Positions 51,796 to 59,841 of a stretch of DNA of 64,000 nt are shown piece after piece. The DNA is taken from assembly GCA_035948315.1 (NCBI GenBank), contig DASZJG010000089.1:248001-312000 (forward strand), written 5' to 3'. The stretch is from CAJCJE01 sp035948315. Lineage in GTDB: Bacteria; Actinomycetota; Actinomycetes; Mycobacteriales; Pseudonocardiaceae. Within the stretch, counting starts at the first letter, position 1. Each line of letters starts with the position of its first letter. A program made the translations under genes and the position numbers. The notes beneath the pieces were generated by a model that saw only the letters and a list, made by a program, of their open reading frames with translations, was not told the DNA's origin and ran no database searches.

Positions 51796-52220
51796 GGATC
51801 GTCGATCCCTCTTTTCCTGCTGTCTCGCGGAGCCGCACGACCGCCTGCTGATCGTGTCGGGCCCGCCGGGTGCTGCGTTTGTCGGCCGCCGTTTCGTTTG
51901 ACGCGGCCTTCACTCTTCGAGGGTAGTCCGCTGCGTCGGTGTCCGACTCAAGGCTCTATCTCGTTGTCATAGCGTGGGAAACCGCGTATTTCCCTGCTCG
52001 TTCCGGCCCGTGCGGGTAGCGCACGTTCCCTACCAGGGTAGGCATTGACATGCTGGTTTGACGGCGGAACGCGCCGCAACTCACACGTTGCCAATCCGGC
52101 CGGACTCACGGTAACTGTTACTCCAGTTTGCAGATACTCTCGGTGCCCGCTGGGTCTGGTCTATACCTTTTTGAACACGAAGACCAGAGTAAGTCAACCC
52201 TAACTCGCAACTACGTCGGG
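51796..52220. other. Intergenic between korA and the Lrp-type gene
   Basis: 425 bp without a supported gene on either strand. It holds a 6-bp dyad CCTACC-AG-GGTAGG (52029-52042) and an 8-bp inverted repeat TCTGGTCT/AGACCAGA (52155-52162 and 52181-52188) in an AT-richer part. The korA promoter should lie at the left end. No tRNA or known riboswitch was recognised. Confidence 0.6.
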
Positions 52221-52673
52221 TCAGCCCGTGCGGTCCGGCATCGGCGGGCGCTCCAGCAACGTCGACAGCACCACCGTCGAGACCGTTCTGTCCACGATGT
52301 CCAGTGCGCGCAACCGTTCCAGCGCGGTCTCCAGGTGGTGGATGTCGGCCGCGCGCAGGTGCACGATCGCGTCCGCCGCGCCGGACACCGTGTACGCGGC
52401 GACCACCTCGGTCAACGGCTCCAGGGTCGCGGTGATCCGCGCCGGCACCACGTTGCCCCGGCAGTGCACCTCAACGAAAGCTTCAGTGCCCCAGCCCAGC
52501 GCCTCCGGATCGACCACCGCGGTGAACCCGCGCAGCACGCCTCGCTCCAGCAGCTTGTCCACCCGGCGCTTGACCGCGGGTGCGGACAGTCCGACCACGC
52601 TGCCGATCTCCGCGTAACTCGATCGGGCGTCGGTAACCAGGCACGAAACGATTCGCTGGTCTATCGAGTCCAT
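52221..52673 (-). CDS. Lrp/AsnC family transcriptional regulator
   Basis: A 150-aa regulator. The N-terminal helix-turn-helix is in SYAEIGSVVGLSAPAVKRRV followed by LLERGVLRGFTAVVDPEAL, and the C-terminal RAM ligand domain contains AYTVSGAADAIVHLRAADI. Such proteins form octamers or dimers sensing amino acids. ATG 52673 is chosen; an in-frame ATG 52682 is possible. It is divergent from the DDAH-like gene with about 75 bp between, suggesting it controls that gene in response to arginine-related compounds (inference). Confidence 0.92.
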   Translation of the reverse strand: MDSIDQRIVSCLVTDARSSYAEIGSVVGLSAPAVKRRVDKLLERGVLRGFTAVVDPEALGWGTEAFVEVHCRGNVVPARITATLEPLTEVVAAYTVSGAADAIVHLRAADIHHLETALERLRALDIVDRTVSTVVLSTLLERPPMPDRTG

Positions 52674-52748
52674 ACGCAACATTCTGCACTGATCAGCGCA
52701 ATGTGACGACATTGATCGTGGGTGGCACGGGACAATACATTTCGATCC

Positions 52749-53621
52749 ATGACGATCGTCTCGCTCGCCCCGGCTGATTCGCAGCCCGAACCGGTCATCC
52801 CGGACCGGATGCCGGTGGCCCGCCGATACCTGATGTGTCCGCCCAGGTACTTCACCGTCGAGTACGCCATCAACCCGTGGATGCACCCGGAGATCCCGGT
52901 GAACGTCGAACTGGCCATGCGGCAGTGGACCGAACTGAAGCATGCCTACGAGCATCTCGGCCACGTCGTCGAGGAGATCGAACCCCAGCCCGGCCTGCCC
53001 GACATGGTCTTCGCCGCCAACTCCGGCACGGTCATCGGCGGACGCGTGCTCGGCGCCCGCTTCCGCGCGCCGCAGCGCAGTGCCGAGGCCGAGCACTACC
53101 GCCGCTGGTTCATCGCGGCCGGCTACCGGGACATCGTCATGCCCACCCTGTTCAACGAGGCCGAGGGCGACCTCACCTGGACCGGCAGGCTGCTGCTCGC
53201 CGGCACCGGCTTCCGCACCGACCCGGGCGCGCACGCCGAGGCCCAGGAGGTGCTCGGCGTCCCGGTCGTCTCGCTGCGCCTGATCGACCCGGCCTACTAC
53301 CACCTGGACACCGCACTGTTCGTGCTCGACGACTCGCCCGCGCACCCGCGGATCGCCTACTATCCCGAGGCGTTCTCGGCCGGTTCACTGCGCGTGCTGC
53401 AACGGCTGTTCCCGGACGCGGTCATCGCCGACCGGGCCGACGCCGAGTGCTTCGGCCTCAACGGCATCTCCGACGGTCGCAACGTGATCCTGCCGGCCGA
53501 GGCCACCGGCCTGGCCAAGCAGCTGCGCTCGCTGGGCTACGTCCCGGTGCACGTGGACATCTCGGAGCTGCGCAAGGCGGGCGGCGGCCCCAAGTGCTGC
53601 ACGATGGAACTGCGCGGCTGA
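52749..53621 (+). CDS. Dimethylarginine dimethylaminohydrolase-like amidinohydrolase
   Basis: A 290-aa guanidino-modifying enzyme fold protein. Family features are PARYFTVEYAINPWM-like RYLMCPPRYFTVEYAINPWM at the start, DMVFAANSGTVIGG, FNEAEGDLTWTG (Glu and Asp), PAYYHLDTALFVLDD (catalytic His) and the C-terminal KCCTMELRG with the nucleophile among Cys283/Cys284. It would hydrolyse methylated arginine to citrulline or act on arginine or a related guanidino compound. Divergence from an Lrp-type regulator matches the arginine and ornithine catabolic loci of actinobacteria; ornithine aminotransferase (rocD), often next, is absent here. Confidence 0.85.
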   Translation: MTIVSLAPADSQPEPVIPDRMPVARRYLMCPPRYFTVEYAINPWMHPEIPVNVELAMRQWTELKHAYEHLGHVVEEIEPQPGLPDMVFAANSGTVIGGRVLGARFRAPQRSAEAEHYRRWFIAAGYRDIVMPTLFNEAEGDLTWTGRLLLAGTGFRTDPGAHAEAQEVLGVPVVSLRLIDPAYYHLDTALFVLDDSPAHPRIAYYPEAFSAGSLRVLQRLFPDAVIADRADAECFGLNGISDGRNVILPAEATGLAKQLRSLGYVPVHVDISELRKAGGGPKCCTMELRG

Positions 53622-53624
53622 ACG

Positions 53625-53666
53625 AATCAGAACGGGCCAATCAGGACGGGCCAATCAGGACGGATT
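53625..53666. repeat. Three tandem 14-bp repeats between convergent genes
   Basis: Copies at 53625, 53639 and 53653 follow AATCAGGACGGGCC with one to three changes. The last runs into the stop-codon end of the DMT transporter gene. The inverted repeat GGCCAAT-N8-ATTGGCC (53649-53670) overlaps it and could act as a terminator for either gene. Confidence 0.8.
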
Positions 53667-54611
53667 GGCCAGCTCTTCGCTGGGCTCCCGCTGCTCCTCC
53701 GGCGGGGCGGTCGCGATCTGATCGGCCATGGCCTGATCGGTGACCCGGTGCGCCGCGCGCCGGGTCACCATGCCGATGCCGGCCACGATCGCCACCGCCG
53801 CGATGATCTCGCCGGTCAGTACGGCGGTCCCGGTGTTCGCCGACTCGTTCAGCCACCACACGCCGATGGCAACGCCGACCAGCGGGTCGACCGTGGTGAT
53901 CACCGCGAGCGCGGGTGAGATGAGTTTGCCCTGCTGGAAGGTGTTCTGGCTGAGCAGGAAGCCGATCGGCCCGATGATGCACACCGCGTAAAGGGTCCAG
54001 TGCGTGAACGGCGTCGCGATGCCCTCGCGCAGCTCGCCCGCGACCACCTTGATCAGCGCCGCGGTCACGCCGTAGGTCACGCCGGTCGCCACGGCCAGGC
54101 CCAGCACGTGCGCGTTGCCGCGCACCATCGCCGCCCAGGCCAGCGCGCCGACAACGAGCGCGGCCAGCGCGATCGCCAACGGAATCAGGTGCGCCGGCCG
54201 GACCAGATGGTCCGAACCACCGGTCGGCTTGGCGAGCAGCAGGAACGCGGACAAACCGGCGACGCAGAGCAGACCACCCATGACCAGCACCCGGTCCGGT
54301 CGCCGATGCGCCATCAACGCCGCGAACGAACTGGCGAAGGGCAACGCGGTGACCAGCAGCGGCTGCACCAGCAGCAGCGGTCCGAAACCAAGTGCGACCA
54401 CCTGCAACGCGAGTCCGGCGACGGTGGCGACGATGCCGATCAACCAGAGTTTGCTGCGCGCCAGATCGATCAACAGTCGTGGATTCAAGGTCTTGCTGTC
54501 CGGCACCTCGTGGGCGGCGCGCGCCTGTGCGGCGCTGGCCAGGCCCATACAGGCGGCCCCGGTGATCGCGGCCGGCACCGCGATCACCAACATGACGGTG
54601 TTGGCGCCCAT
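53655..54611 (-). CDS. DMT-superfamily transporter
   Basis: A 318-aa membrane protein with about nine to ten helices in two homologous halves. The first is MLVIAVPAAITGAACMGLAS, with a later pair around LLLVQPLLVTALPFASSFAA; the C-terminal half has the EamA-like PALAVITTVDPLVGVAIGVW followed by LTGEIIAAVAIVAGIGMV. ATG 54611 (MGANTV) is preferred over an upstream in-frame start at 54668 because the extension is basic and lacks homology. The substrate is unknown; metabolite efflux or Mg uptake (NIPA-like) are both possible. Confidence 0.82.
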   Translation of the reverse strand: MGANTVMLVIAVPAAITGAACMGLASAAQARAAHEVPDSKTLNPRLLIDLARSKLWLIGIVATVAGLALQVVALGFGPLLLVQPLLVTALPFASSFAALMAHRRPDRVLVMGGLLCVAGLSAFLLLAKPTGGSDHLVRPAHLIPLAIALAALVVGALAWAAMVRGNAHVLGLAVATGVTYGVTAALIKVVAGELREGIATPFTHWTLYAVCIIGPIGFLLSQNTFQQGKLISPALAVITTVDPLVGVAIGVWWLNESANTGTAVLTGEIIAAVAIVAGIGMVTRRAAHRVTDQAMADQIATAPPEEQREPSEELANPS

Positions 54612-55063
54612 CTTCCCAGACCTCGTCCCGCTCTTCGCACTCTTCACACAGCTGCCCGGTAAGAACAACGTAAAGCCTGGCTGTCAGTCTTCCCAGCCGA
54701 AAATTTCGGTTCGCCGAGGGGTCGGGATTGCGCATCTGTGCCAGGCGTGCCGCGCGATGATCCGCAAGGGGGAGCACGGATCGGCGCTGATCCTGGTCAA
54801 CGGCCCGTCGGCGGCGCATCCTGGGATGCGCGTCACGGTGGAGTGAATCCAGATTGGCGAGGGAGTGAACCTGGAGGGCCCCCGAGTCGTCTCAACAAAG
54901 GCGGGTACCTAACTCCCGCACCACAGACCGTTCGAGTACATTGGCCGCACTCCAAAGTTGGAGTCACGGTAAGTGAATTCTTGAACGCAAAGCGTAAGTT
55001 CACCTGAATTACCGTCATTACGCGCACACCGCGATCGATCGACCGAAAGAGGCTGCTGGGTAG
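54612..55063. other. Intergenic with a possible small coding tail
   Basis: 452 bp. The plus-strand frame ending at TGA 54846 reads LCQACRAMIRKGEHGSALIL and ends AHPGMRVTVE with strongly coding-like third positions (nearly all G or C over about 35 codons), but no ATG, GTG or TTG start stands before CQAC. It may be a gene remnant or use a rare start such as ATT 54729. Downstream, 54950-55010 is AT-rich and may hold the promoter of the next gene. Confidence 0.4.
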
Positions 55064-55732
55064 ATGCCACAACACGTGACCGTCCACTTGCCCTCGTTCC
55101 GGGTCCTGCTCCGCGATGGCGGCAAGCACATCCTCGAGTCGACGATCATCCCGTTGGTGCTGTTCTACCTGCTCCTGACGCTGGTCGGCCTGGACGGCGG
55201 CCTGATCGCGGCGCTCGCCTGGTCGATGATCGCCCTCGGTCGCCGGGTGGTGATGCGCAAGCCCATCCCGGCCGTGCTGCTGCTGACCACTGGTCTCCTC
55301 GTCGCCAGGACCATCCTCGGTCTGGTCACCGGCAGTATCTTCCTCTACTTCCTGCAACCGACGCTGCAGAATTTCCTGATTGCCGGAGTGCTCCTGGTAA
55401 CGCTGCCTTTCGGCCGTCCGTTCCTGGCCAAGCTGGCTAACGATTTCTGTGCGTTTCCGACCAGTTTTTCCGAACACCCCGGTGTCGCCCAGTTCTTCAA
55501 GCGCGTCTCGCTGCTCTGGGCGTTGGTGTTCCTGACCAACGGCGTGACCACCCTGTGGATCCTCGCCAAGGCCACGGTCGGTGACTTCCTGATGGTGTCC
55601 ACGGCCGGTTCGTACACGGTTGTCGGGATCGCCATCTGCGTCTCGCTGCTCTGGTTCCGTCGCTCCCTGCGCAGCGAGGGCATCACCCTGCGCCTGGGTG
55701 CCCGCCCGGCCGCCGTGCCCGCCGCAGCCTGA
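55064..55732 (+). CDS. VC0807-like membrane protein
   Basis: A 222-aa integral membrane protein. Helices include STIIPLVLFYLLLTLVGL, GLIAALAWSMIALGR, AVLLLTTGLLVARTILGLVT, FLIAGVLLVTLPFG and two C-terminal ones. The loop LANDFCAFPTSFSEHPGVAQ followed by FFKRVSLLWALVFLTNG fits the VC0807 family, widely seen in actinobacteria with unknown function. ATG 55064 is within a well-spaced purine-rich context. No neighbour suggests a pathway. Confidence 0.75.
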   Translation: MPQHVTVHLPSFRVLLRDGGKHILESTIIPLVLFYLLLTLVGLDGGLIAALAWSMIALGRRVVMRKPIPAVLLLTTGLLVARTILGLVTGSIFLYFLQPTLQNFLIAGVLLVTLPFGRPFLAKLANDFCAFPTSFSEHPGVAQFFKRVSLLWALVFLTNGVTTLWILAKATVGDFLMVSTAGSYTVVGIAICVSLLWFRRSLRSEGITLRLGARPAAVPAAA

Positions 55733-56096
55733 ACCAACTGCGTTCCGCACCTTCCGGGGACCCCTCCCAGGTTCGCCCCTCTACAAAACACCTCGTGTTG
55801 GAACGCACCAGGCTCGAAGTCCAGGACATCGCGAACAAGGCGGCCCGCCAGGTCTTCGCACGGCAGAACGTACGCATCCTCGCCGCGGAACACGTCCGCC
55901 AGATCGTCAGGCGGGAGGTTGGCGGCCGGTTCAAACAGCTCGACAGCCGGATCGAGGATCTGCCGGCCGGCATCACCGATCCGTACTGTTCCCCTACCTC
56001 GAACCCGGCGACATCCAGTGGGCCAGCCTGGACTCCGCCATGGACTGGTGCCACCGGATGTTCGCCGAACTCGGGTTGATCCACTGAACCGCCGGC
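55733..56096. other. Stretch holding only the frameshifted remnant
   Basis: The gap between the VC0807-like gene and the converging LLM oxidoreductase contains the broken 55795 gene and about 60 bp upstream of it. No terminator or other gene was seen. Confidence 0.6.
55795..56087 (+). pseudogene. Frameshifted small gene of unknown function
   Basis: GTG 55795 opens a coding-like frame (VLERTRLEVQDIANKAARQV, then RREVGGRFKQLDSRIEDLPA). At about 55985 the coding character moves to the neighbouring frame, which continues LFPYLEPGDIQWASLDSAMD and ends CHRMFAELGLIH at TGA 56087. Restoring one base near 55983 (CCG-TAC to CCG-GTA-C) would join the two into about 97 residues reading TDPVLFPYLEP. A one-base deletion or a sequencing error would explain this. 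The family is not recognised. Confidence 0.6.
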
Positions 56097-56963
56097 TCAG
56101 AACTCGGCGACCGCCGGGATCACCTCGTTGGCGATGATCTCCAACGGCTTGATCTTGTGCGCGTCCACGATCATGCCCAGCGCGGTCTGCACGCCCAGGT
56201 CCGCGAGTTCGCGCAGGCGCTGCACGGTCTCGCCGACCCGTTCGCCGTTCTCGCCGACGTTGAAGATGTAGTAGGCGGTCTTCTCGATCTCGTCGTAGTC
56301 GCGGCCCTCCGCCTCGCAGTGCTCACGCAGCACCGTGAGCTTGTGCGCGATGTCCGGCGCGTCGAACACGTTGCACAGCTGGGCGTACTTCGCCACGAAC
56401 CGCAGCGTCTTCTGCTCGCCACCGCCGCCGATCATGATCGGCGGGTGCGGCTTGGTCAGCGGCTGCGGCACGTTCAGCGTGCGGCCCAGCTGGTTGTGCT
56501 TGCCCTCGTACGGTTCCTCGCTGTCGCTCCACATCTGCAGACAGATCTGGAGCGCCTCTTCCAGCAGTTCGAACCGGATCTTGGTGGACGGGAACGGAAT
56601 GCCGAGCCCCTTGGACTCGGCCTCGTTCCAGCCCGCGCCGACGCCCAGGATCGCGCGGCCGTCGGACAGCACGTCCAGGGTGCTGATGATCTTCGCCAGG
56701 ACGGCCGGGTACCGGTAGAGCGCACCGGTCACCACGGTCAGCAGTTTCGCCCGTTCGGTGTGCGCGGCGATGAAGCCGAGCGCGGTGTAGGCCTCCAACA
56801 TGTCCAGCTCGGGCACATCCCGCAGCTGCCAGAAGTGGTCCATCACCGCGATGTACTCGAAACCGCCCTGATCAGCGGTTTTCACGACGTTGGCCAGAGT
56901 GGGGCCGAGCTGTGCCGCGCCGCCGGGCCAGGTGAAGTTCGGGATCTGAATACCAATTTTCAC
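56097..56963 (-). CDS. LLM class F420-dependent oxidoreductase
   Basis: A 288-aa luciferase-like TIM-barrel enzyme. It has KIGIQIPNFTWPGGAAQL, FEYIAVMDHFWQL, DVLSDGRAILGVGAGWNEAE, LTKPHPPIMIGGGGEQKTLR and DYDEIEKTAYYIF, typical of actinobacterial TIGR-type F420-dependent members. GTG 56963 gives the family start; the frame extends upstream across the divergent gene without homology. It would use reduced F420 to reduce an unknown organic substrate. It is divergent from the siderophore-interacting protein gene with about 105 bp between. Confidence 0.9.
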   Translation of the reverse strand: MKIGIQIPNFTWPGGAAQLGPTLANVVKTADQGGFEYIAVMDHFWQLRDVPELDMLEAYTALGFIAAHTERAKLLTVVTGALYRYPAVLAKIISTLDVLSDGRAILGVGAGWNEAESKGLGIPFPSTKIRFELLEEALQICLQMWSDSEEPYEGKHNQLGRTLNVPQPLTKPHPPIMIGGGGEQKTLRFVAKYAQLCNVFDAPDIAHKLTVLREHCEAEGRDYDEIEKTAYYIFNVGENGERVGETVQRLRELADLGVQTALGMIVDAHKIKPLEIIANEVIPAVAEF

Positions 56964-57068
56964 GAGTACGTACCTCCGGTCGAATCGTTGCATGCGCGCT
57001 TCATCTACGCAGCCGTCGAGCGGACTCCAGCTTCGCCGCGCGGACCCGGGTGCGAAGATGCACCGGCG

Positions 57069-57896
57069 ATGACTTCGACAGATCCCTCTCCCCGCACGGG
57101 TGGCCTGGCCCACACCCGCAAGCGCGAACGCCGCTACCCGCCACAGCTCTGGCGCCTCCCGGTGCTGCGCACCACGTCCGTCACGCCCAGGATGATCCGG
57201 GTCACGGTCGGCGGCCCGCGGCTCGCGGACTTCCCGCCGATCACCGGCGAGGCGCACGTGGTCCTCTACTTCTACGAACCGGGCGCCGAACTGCCCGAGC
57301 CGCTGACCCTCCAGTCCGCCCGCAACCACTTCGCCGTCGCCCGCCCGGCCATGCGCAGCTACACCCTGCGCCGCCTCGACCTGGCCGCGCGGGAACTGGA
57401 CCTCGACTTCGTCGTGCACGACGAGACCGGCCCGGCCGCCGCCTGGGCGCGGCAGGCCGAGCCAGGCCAGGAGTTGATCGTGGTCGGCCCGTCGCCCGGC
57501 TACCAGCCGGACCCGGACATCGCCGCCCACCTGTTCATCGGCGACGAGACCGCACTGCCCGCCATCGAGGTCATGCTCGGCCAACTGCCCCCTTCCGCGC
57601 GCGCCACCGTGATCGTCGAGGTCGCCGACGCCGCCGAGGAGCACCAACTGACCAGCGCGGCAACCATCGACGCACACTGGCTGCACCGCGACGGCGCCCC
57701 CGCCGGCCGAGAAAACAGCCTGGTAGAGGGCCTCGCCGACATCGAACTGGCCACTGGCACGGCCGTCTGGGCGGCAGGGGAGAAGGCCGCGGTGCACGCC
57801 CTCCGCGCCCACCTGCTGACCGACCGGGGCCTGGACCGGCGCGAGGTCCGCGCGAGCAGCTACTGGCGCATCGGCCATCAGGGCAGCCCCGCCTAG
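57069..57896 (+). CDS. Siderophore-interacting protein (ferric-siderophore reductase)
   Basis: A 275-aa flavoprotein of the SIP/ViuB family that releases iron from siderophores by reduction. The FAD-binding half shows VTPRMIRVTVGGPRLADFPP and RPAMRSYTLRRLD with the conserved R-x-Y-T/S; the NAD(P)H half has FIGDETALPAIEVMLGQLP, TAVWAAGEKAAVHALRAHLL and EVRASSYWRIGHQG. ATG 57069 follows a short leader. No siderophore biosynthesis genes lie nearby, so it may act on imported or distally encoded siderophores. Confidence 0.92.
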   Translation: MTSTDPSPRTGGLAHTRKRERRYPPQLWRLPVLRTTSVTPRMIRVTVGGPRLADFPPITGEAHVVLYFYEPGAELPEPLTLQSARNHFAVARPAMRSYTLRRLDLAARELDLDFVVHDETGPAAAWARQAEPGQELIVVGPSPGYQPDPDIAAHLFIGDETALPAIEVMLGQLPPSARATVIVEVADAAEEHQLTSAATIDAHWLHRDGAPAGRENSLVEGLADIELATGTAVWAAGEKAAVHALRAHLLTDRGLDRREVRASSYWRIGHQGSPA

Positions 57897-58028
57897 CAGG
57901 TCCGGATGGCTCGGCAAACGTGACACATCTTATTACCGCCCAGTAGGCCCCGAGGAAACTTTGACCGGTCAGACGGCGTTAACAAACCGTAAGCCTTTCA
58001 GGTAGCAGCGGTGAGGAGGGTCGGGCAG

Positions 58029-58904
58029 GTGCACAGGCACTACAACGGCTTGAAAACCGCATTGCTGCTCGGCGGAATGAGCGCGCTGATCATCGCGATC
58101 TCCGCGCTGTTCGGTAGAACCGCGCTGTTCATCGGGTTGTTCATCGCGCTCGGCATGAACGGCTACGCCTACTTCGCCTCCGACAAGCTCGCCCTGCGCG
58201 CGATGCGCGCCCGCCCGGTCTCCCAGGCCGAACAGCCCGCCATGTACCGGATCGTGCGCGAACTCGCCGGCAAGGCCCGCGCCCCCATGCCGCGCCTGTA
58301 CGTCAGCCCCACCCAGGCGCCCAACGCGTTCGCCACCGGCCGCAACCCGCGCAACGCGGCGGTGTGCGCGACCACCGGCATTCTCGAACTGCTCGACGAA
58401 CGCGAACTGCGCGCCGTACTCGGCCACGAACTGTCCCATGTGTACAATCGGGACATCCTGATCTCCTGTGTGGCTGGCGCTTTGGCCAGCGTGGTCAGCG
58501 TGCTCGCCAACCTGGCCGTGTTCGCCGGCATCTTCGTCGGCGGCGGCAATGGCAACGGTGGCCGCAACAACCCGTTCGCCGTACTGCTCATCGCCATTCT
58601 CGGCCCGGTCGCCGCCGGCATCGTGCAGATGGCGATCAGTCGCTCGCGCGAGTACCAGGCCGACGCGTCCGGCGCCGAACTCACCGGCGACCCGCTCGCG
58701 CTCGCCTCCGCGCTGCGCAAACTCGAATACGGCACCAGGGCCGCGCCGCTGGTACCGGAGCCGAACCTGGTCAGCCAGTCGCACCTGATGATCGCCAACC
58801 CGTTCCGCGGCGGCGAGCCGTTGACCCGGCTGTTCTCCACCCACCCGCCGATGGCCGAACGCATCCGTCGCCTCGAAGGCATGGCGGACCGCCAGCTCCC
58901 CTGA
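58029..58904 (+). CDS. htpX: Zinc metalloprotease HtpX homologue
   Basis: A 291-aa M48-family membrane protease for quality control of membrane proteins. Two N-terminal helices (ALLLGGMSALIIAISALFG; TALFIGLFIALGMNGYAYF) precede the zinc site HELSH (133-137). Two further helices follow, then SREYQADASGAELTG with the third zinc ligand. The end SQSHLMIANPFRGG and LFSTHPPMAERIRRLEGM is diagnostic. GTG 58029 lies downstream of GAGGAGGG. The same gene follows the polyprenyl synthase in mycobacteria, as I recall. Confidence 0.96.
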   Translation: MHRHYNGLKTALLLGGMSALIIAISALFGRTALFIGLFIALGMNGYAYFASDKLALRAMRARPVSQAEQPAMYRIVRELAGKARAPMPRLYVSPTQAPNAFATGRNPRNAAVCATTGILELLDERELRAVLGHELSHVYNRDILISCVAGALASVVSVLANLAVFAGIFVGGGNGNGGRNNPFAVLLIAILGPVAAGIVQMAISRSREYQADASGAELTGDPLALASALRKLEYGTRAAPLVPEPNLVSQSHLMIANPFRGGEPLTRLFSTHPPMAERIRRLEGMADRQLP

Positions 58905-58910
58905 GCCGGC

Positions 58911-59795
58911 TCAGCCGGCCGACGCGCCCGCCGACTCCGCGACCGCCATCACGTACTCGCCGTACTGCGACTTCGCCAACTTGGCGCCCAGCGCGTGGCA
59001 CTCCTGCGCGGTGATGTAGCCCATCCGCAGCGCGATCTCCTCAAGACACGCGATCCGCACGCCCTGCCGGTGCTCCAGCACCTGCACGAACAACCCGGCC
59101 TCCAGCAGCGAGTCGTGCGTGCCCGTGTCCAGCCAGGCGAACCCGCGCCCCAGATCCACCAGGTGCGCTCGGCGTTGGCGCAGGTAGGCCAGGTTCACGT
59201 CGGTGATCTCCAACTCGCCACGCGCGGATGGCCTGAGCCCGCGCGCGATCTCGATCACCTTGTTGTCATAGAAGTACAAACCGGTGATGGCCTTGTTCGA
59301 CTTCGGCTCGGCCGGCTTCTCCTCGATCGACACCAACCGGCCGTCCGGCCCCACCTCGCCGACCCCATACCGGCTCGGGTCCTTCACCGGATAGCCGAAC
59401 AGCACGCAGCCGTCCAGTGTGCTCACGTGCTGCTGCAACACCCGCGAGAAACCCTGGCCGTAGAAGATGTTGTCGCCAAGGACGAGTGCCACGTCGTCGT
59501 CGCCGATGAACTCCGCGCCGATCACGAACGCCTCGGCCAGCCCGTTCGGCTGCGCCTGCTCCGCGTAGCTCAACGACAACCCGAACTGGCTCCCGTCGCC
59601 GAGCAACTGACGGAAGTGCGGCAGGTCGACCGGAGTCGAAATGATCAGGATCTCCCGGATGCCCGCGAGTAACAGCACCGACATCGGGTAGTAGACCATC
59701 GGCTTGTCGTAAACAGGCAGCAACTGCTTGGAAATCGCCTGGGTGATCGGATGCAGCCGGGTGCCGCTGCCTCCCGCAAGGACGATCCCCTTCAT
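58911..59795 (-). CDS. rfbA: Glucose-1-phosphate thymidylyltransferase
   Basis: A 294-aa nucleotidyltransferase making dTDP-glucose, the first step to dTDP-rhamnose and other deoxysugars. It shows KGIVLAGGSGTRLHPITQAI, KQLLPVYDKPMVYYPMSVLL, ALVLGDNIFYGQGF, GRGFAWLDTGTHDSLLEAG and RIACLEEIALRMGYI. ATG 59795 follows GAGGGGCAGAAG. The remaining rhamnose genes (rfbB, rfbC, rfbD) are absent from the window, so the gene stands alone. In actinobacteria dTDP-rhamnose links arabinogalactan to peptidoglycan or feeds glycosylation. Confidence 0.96.
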   Translation of the reverse strand: MKGIVLAGGSGTRLHPITQAISKQLLPVYDKPMVYYPMSVLLLAGIREILIISTPVDLPHFRQLLGDGSQFGLSLSYAEQAQPNGLAEAFVIGAEFIGDDDVALVLGDNIFYGQGFSRVLQQHVSTLDGCVLFGYPVKDPSRYGVGEVGPDGRLVSIEEKPAEPKSNKAITGLYFYDNKVIEIARGLRPSARGELEITDVNLAYLRQRRAHLVDLGRGFAWLDTGTHDSLLEAGLFVQVLEHRQGVRIACLEEIALRMGYITAQECHALGAKLAKSQYGEYVMAVAESAGASAG

Positions 59796-59841
59796 CTTCT
59801 GCCCCTCAATCATGCTGTCCGGTTTGCCGATATCGAACGTC

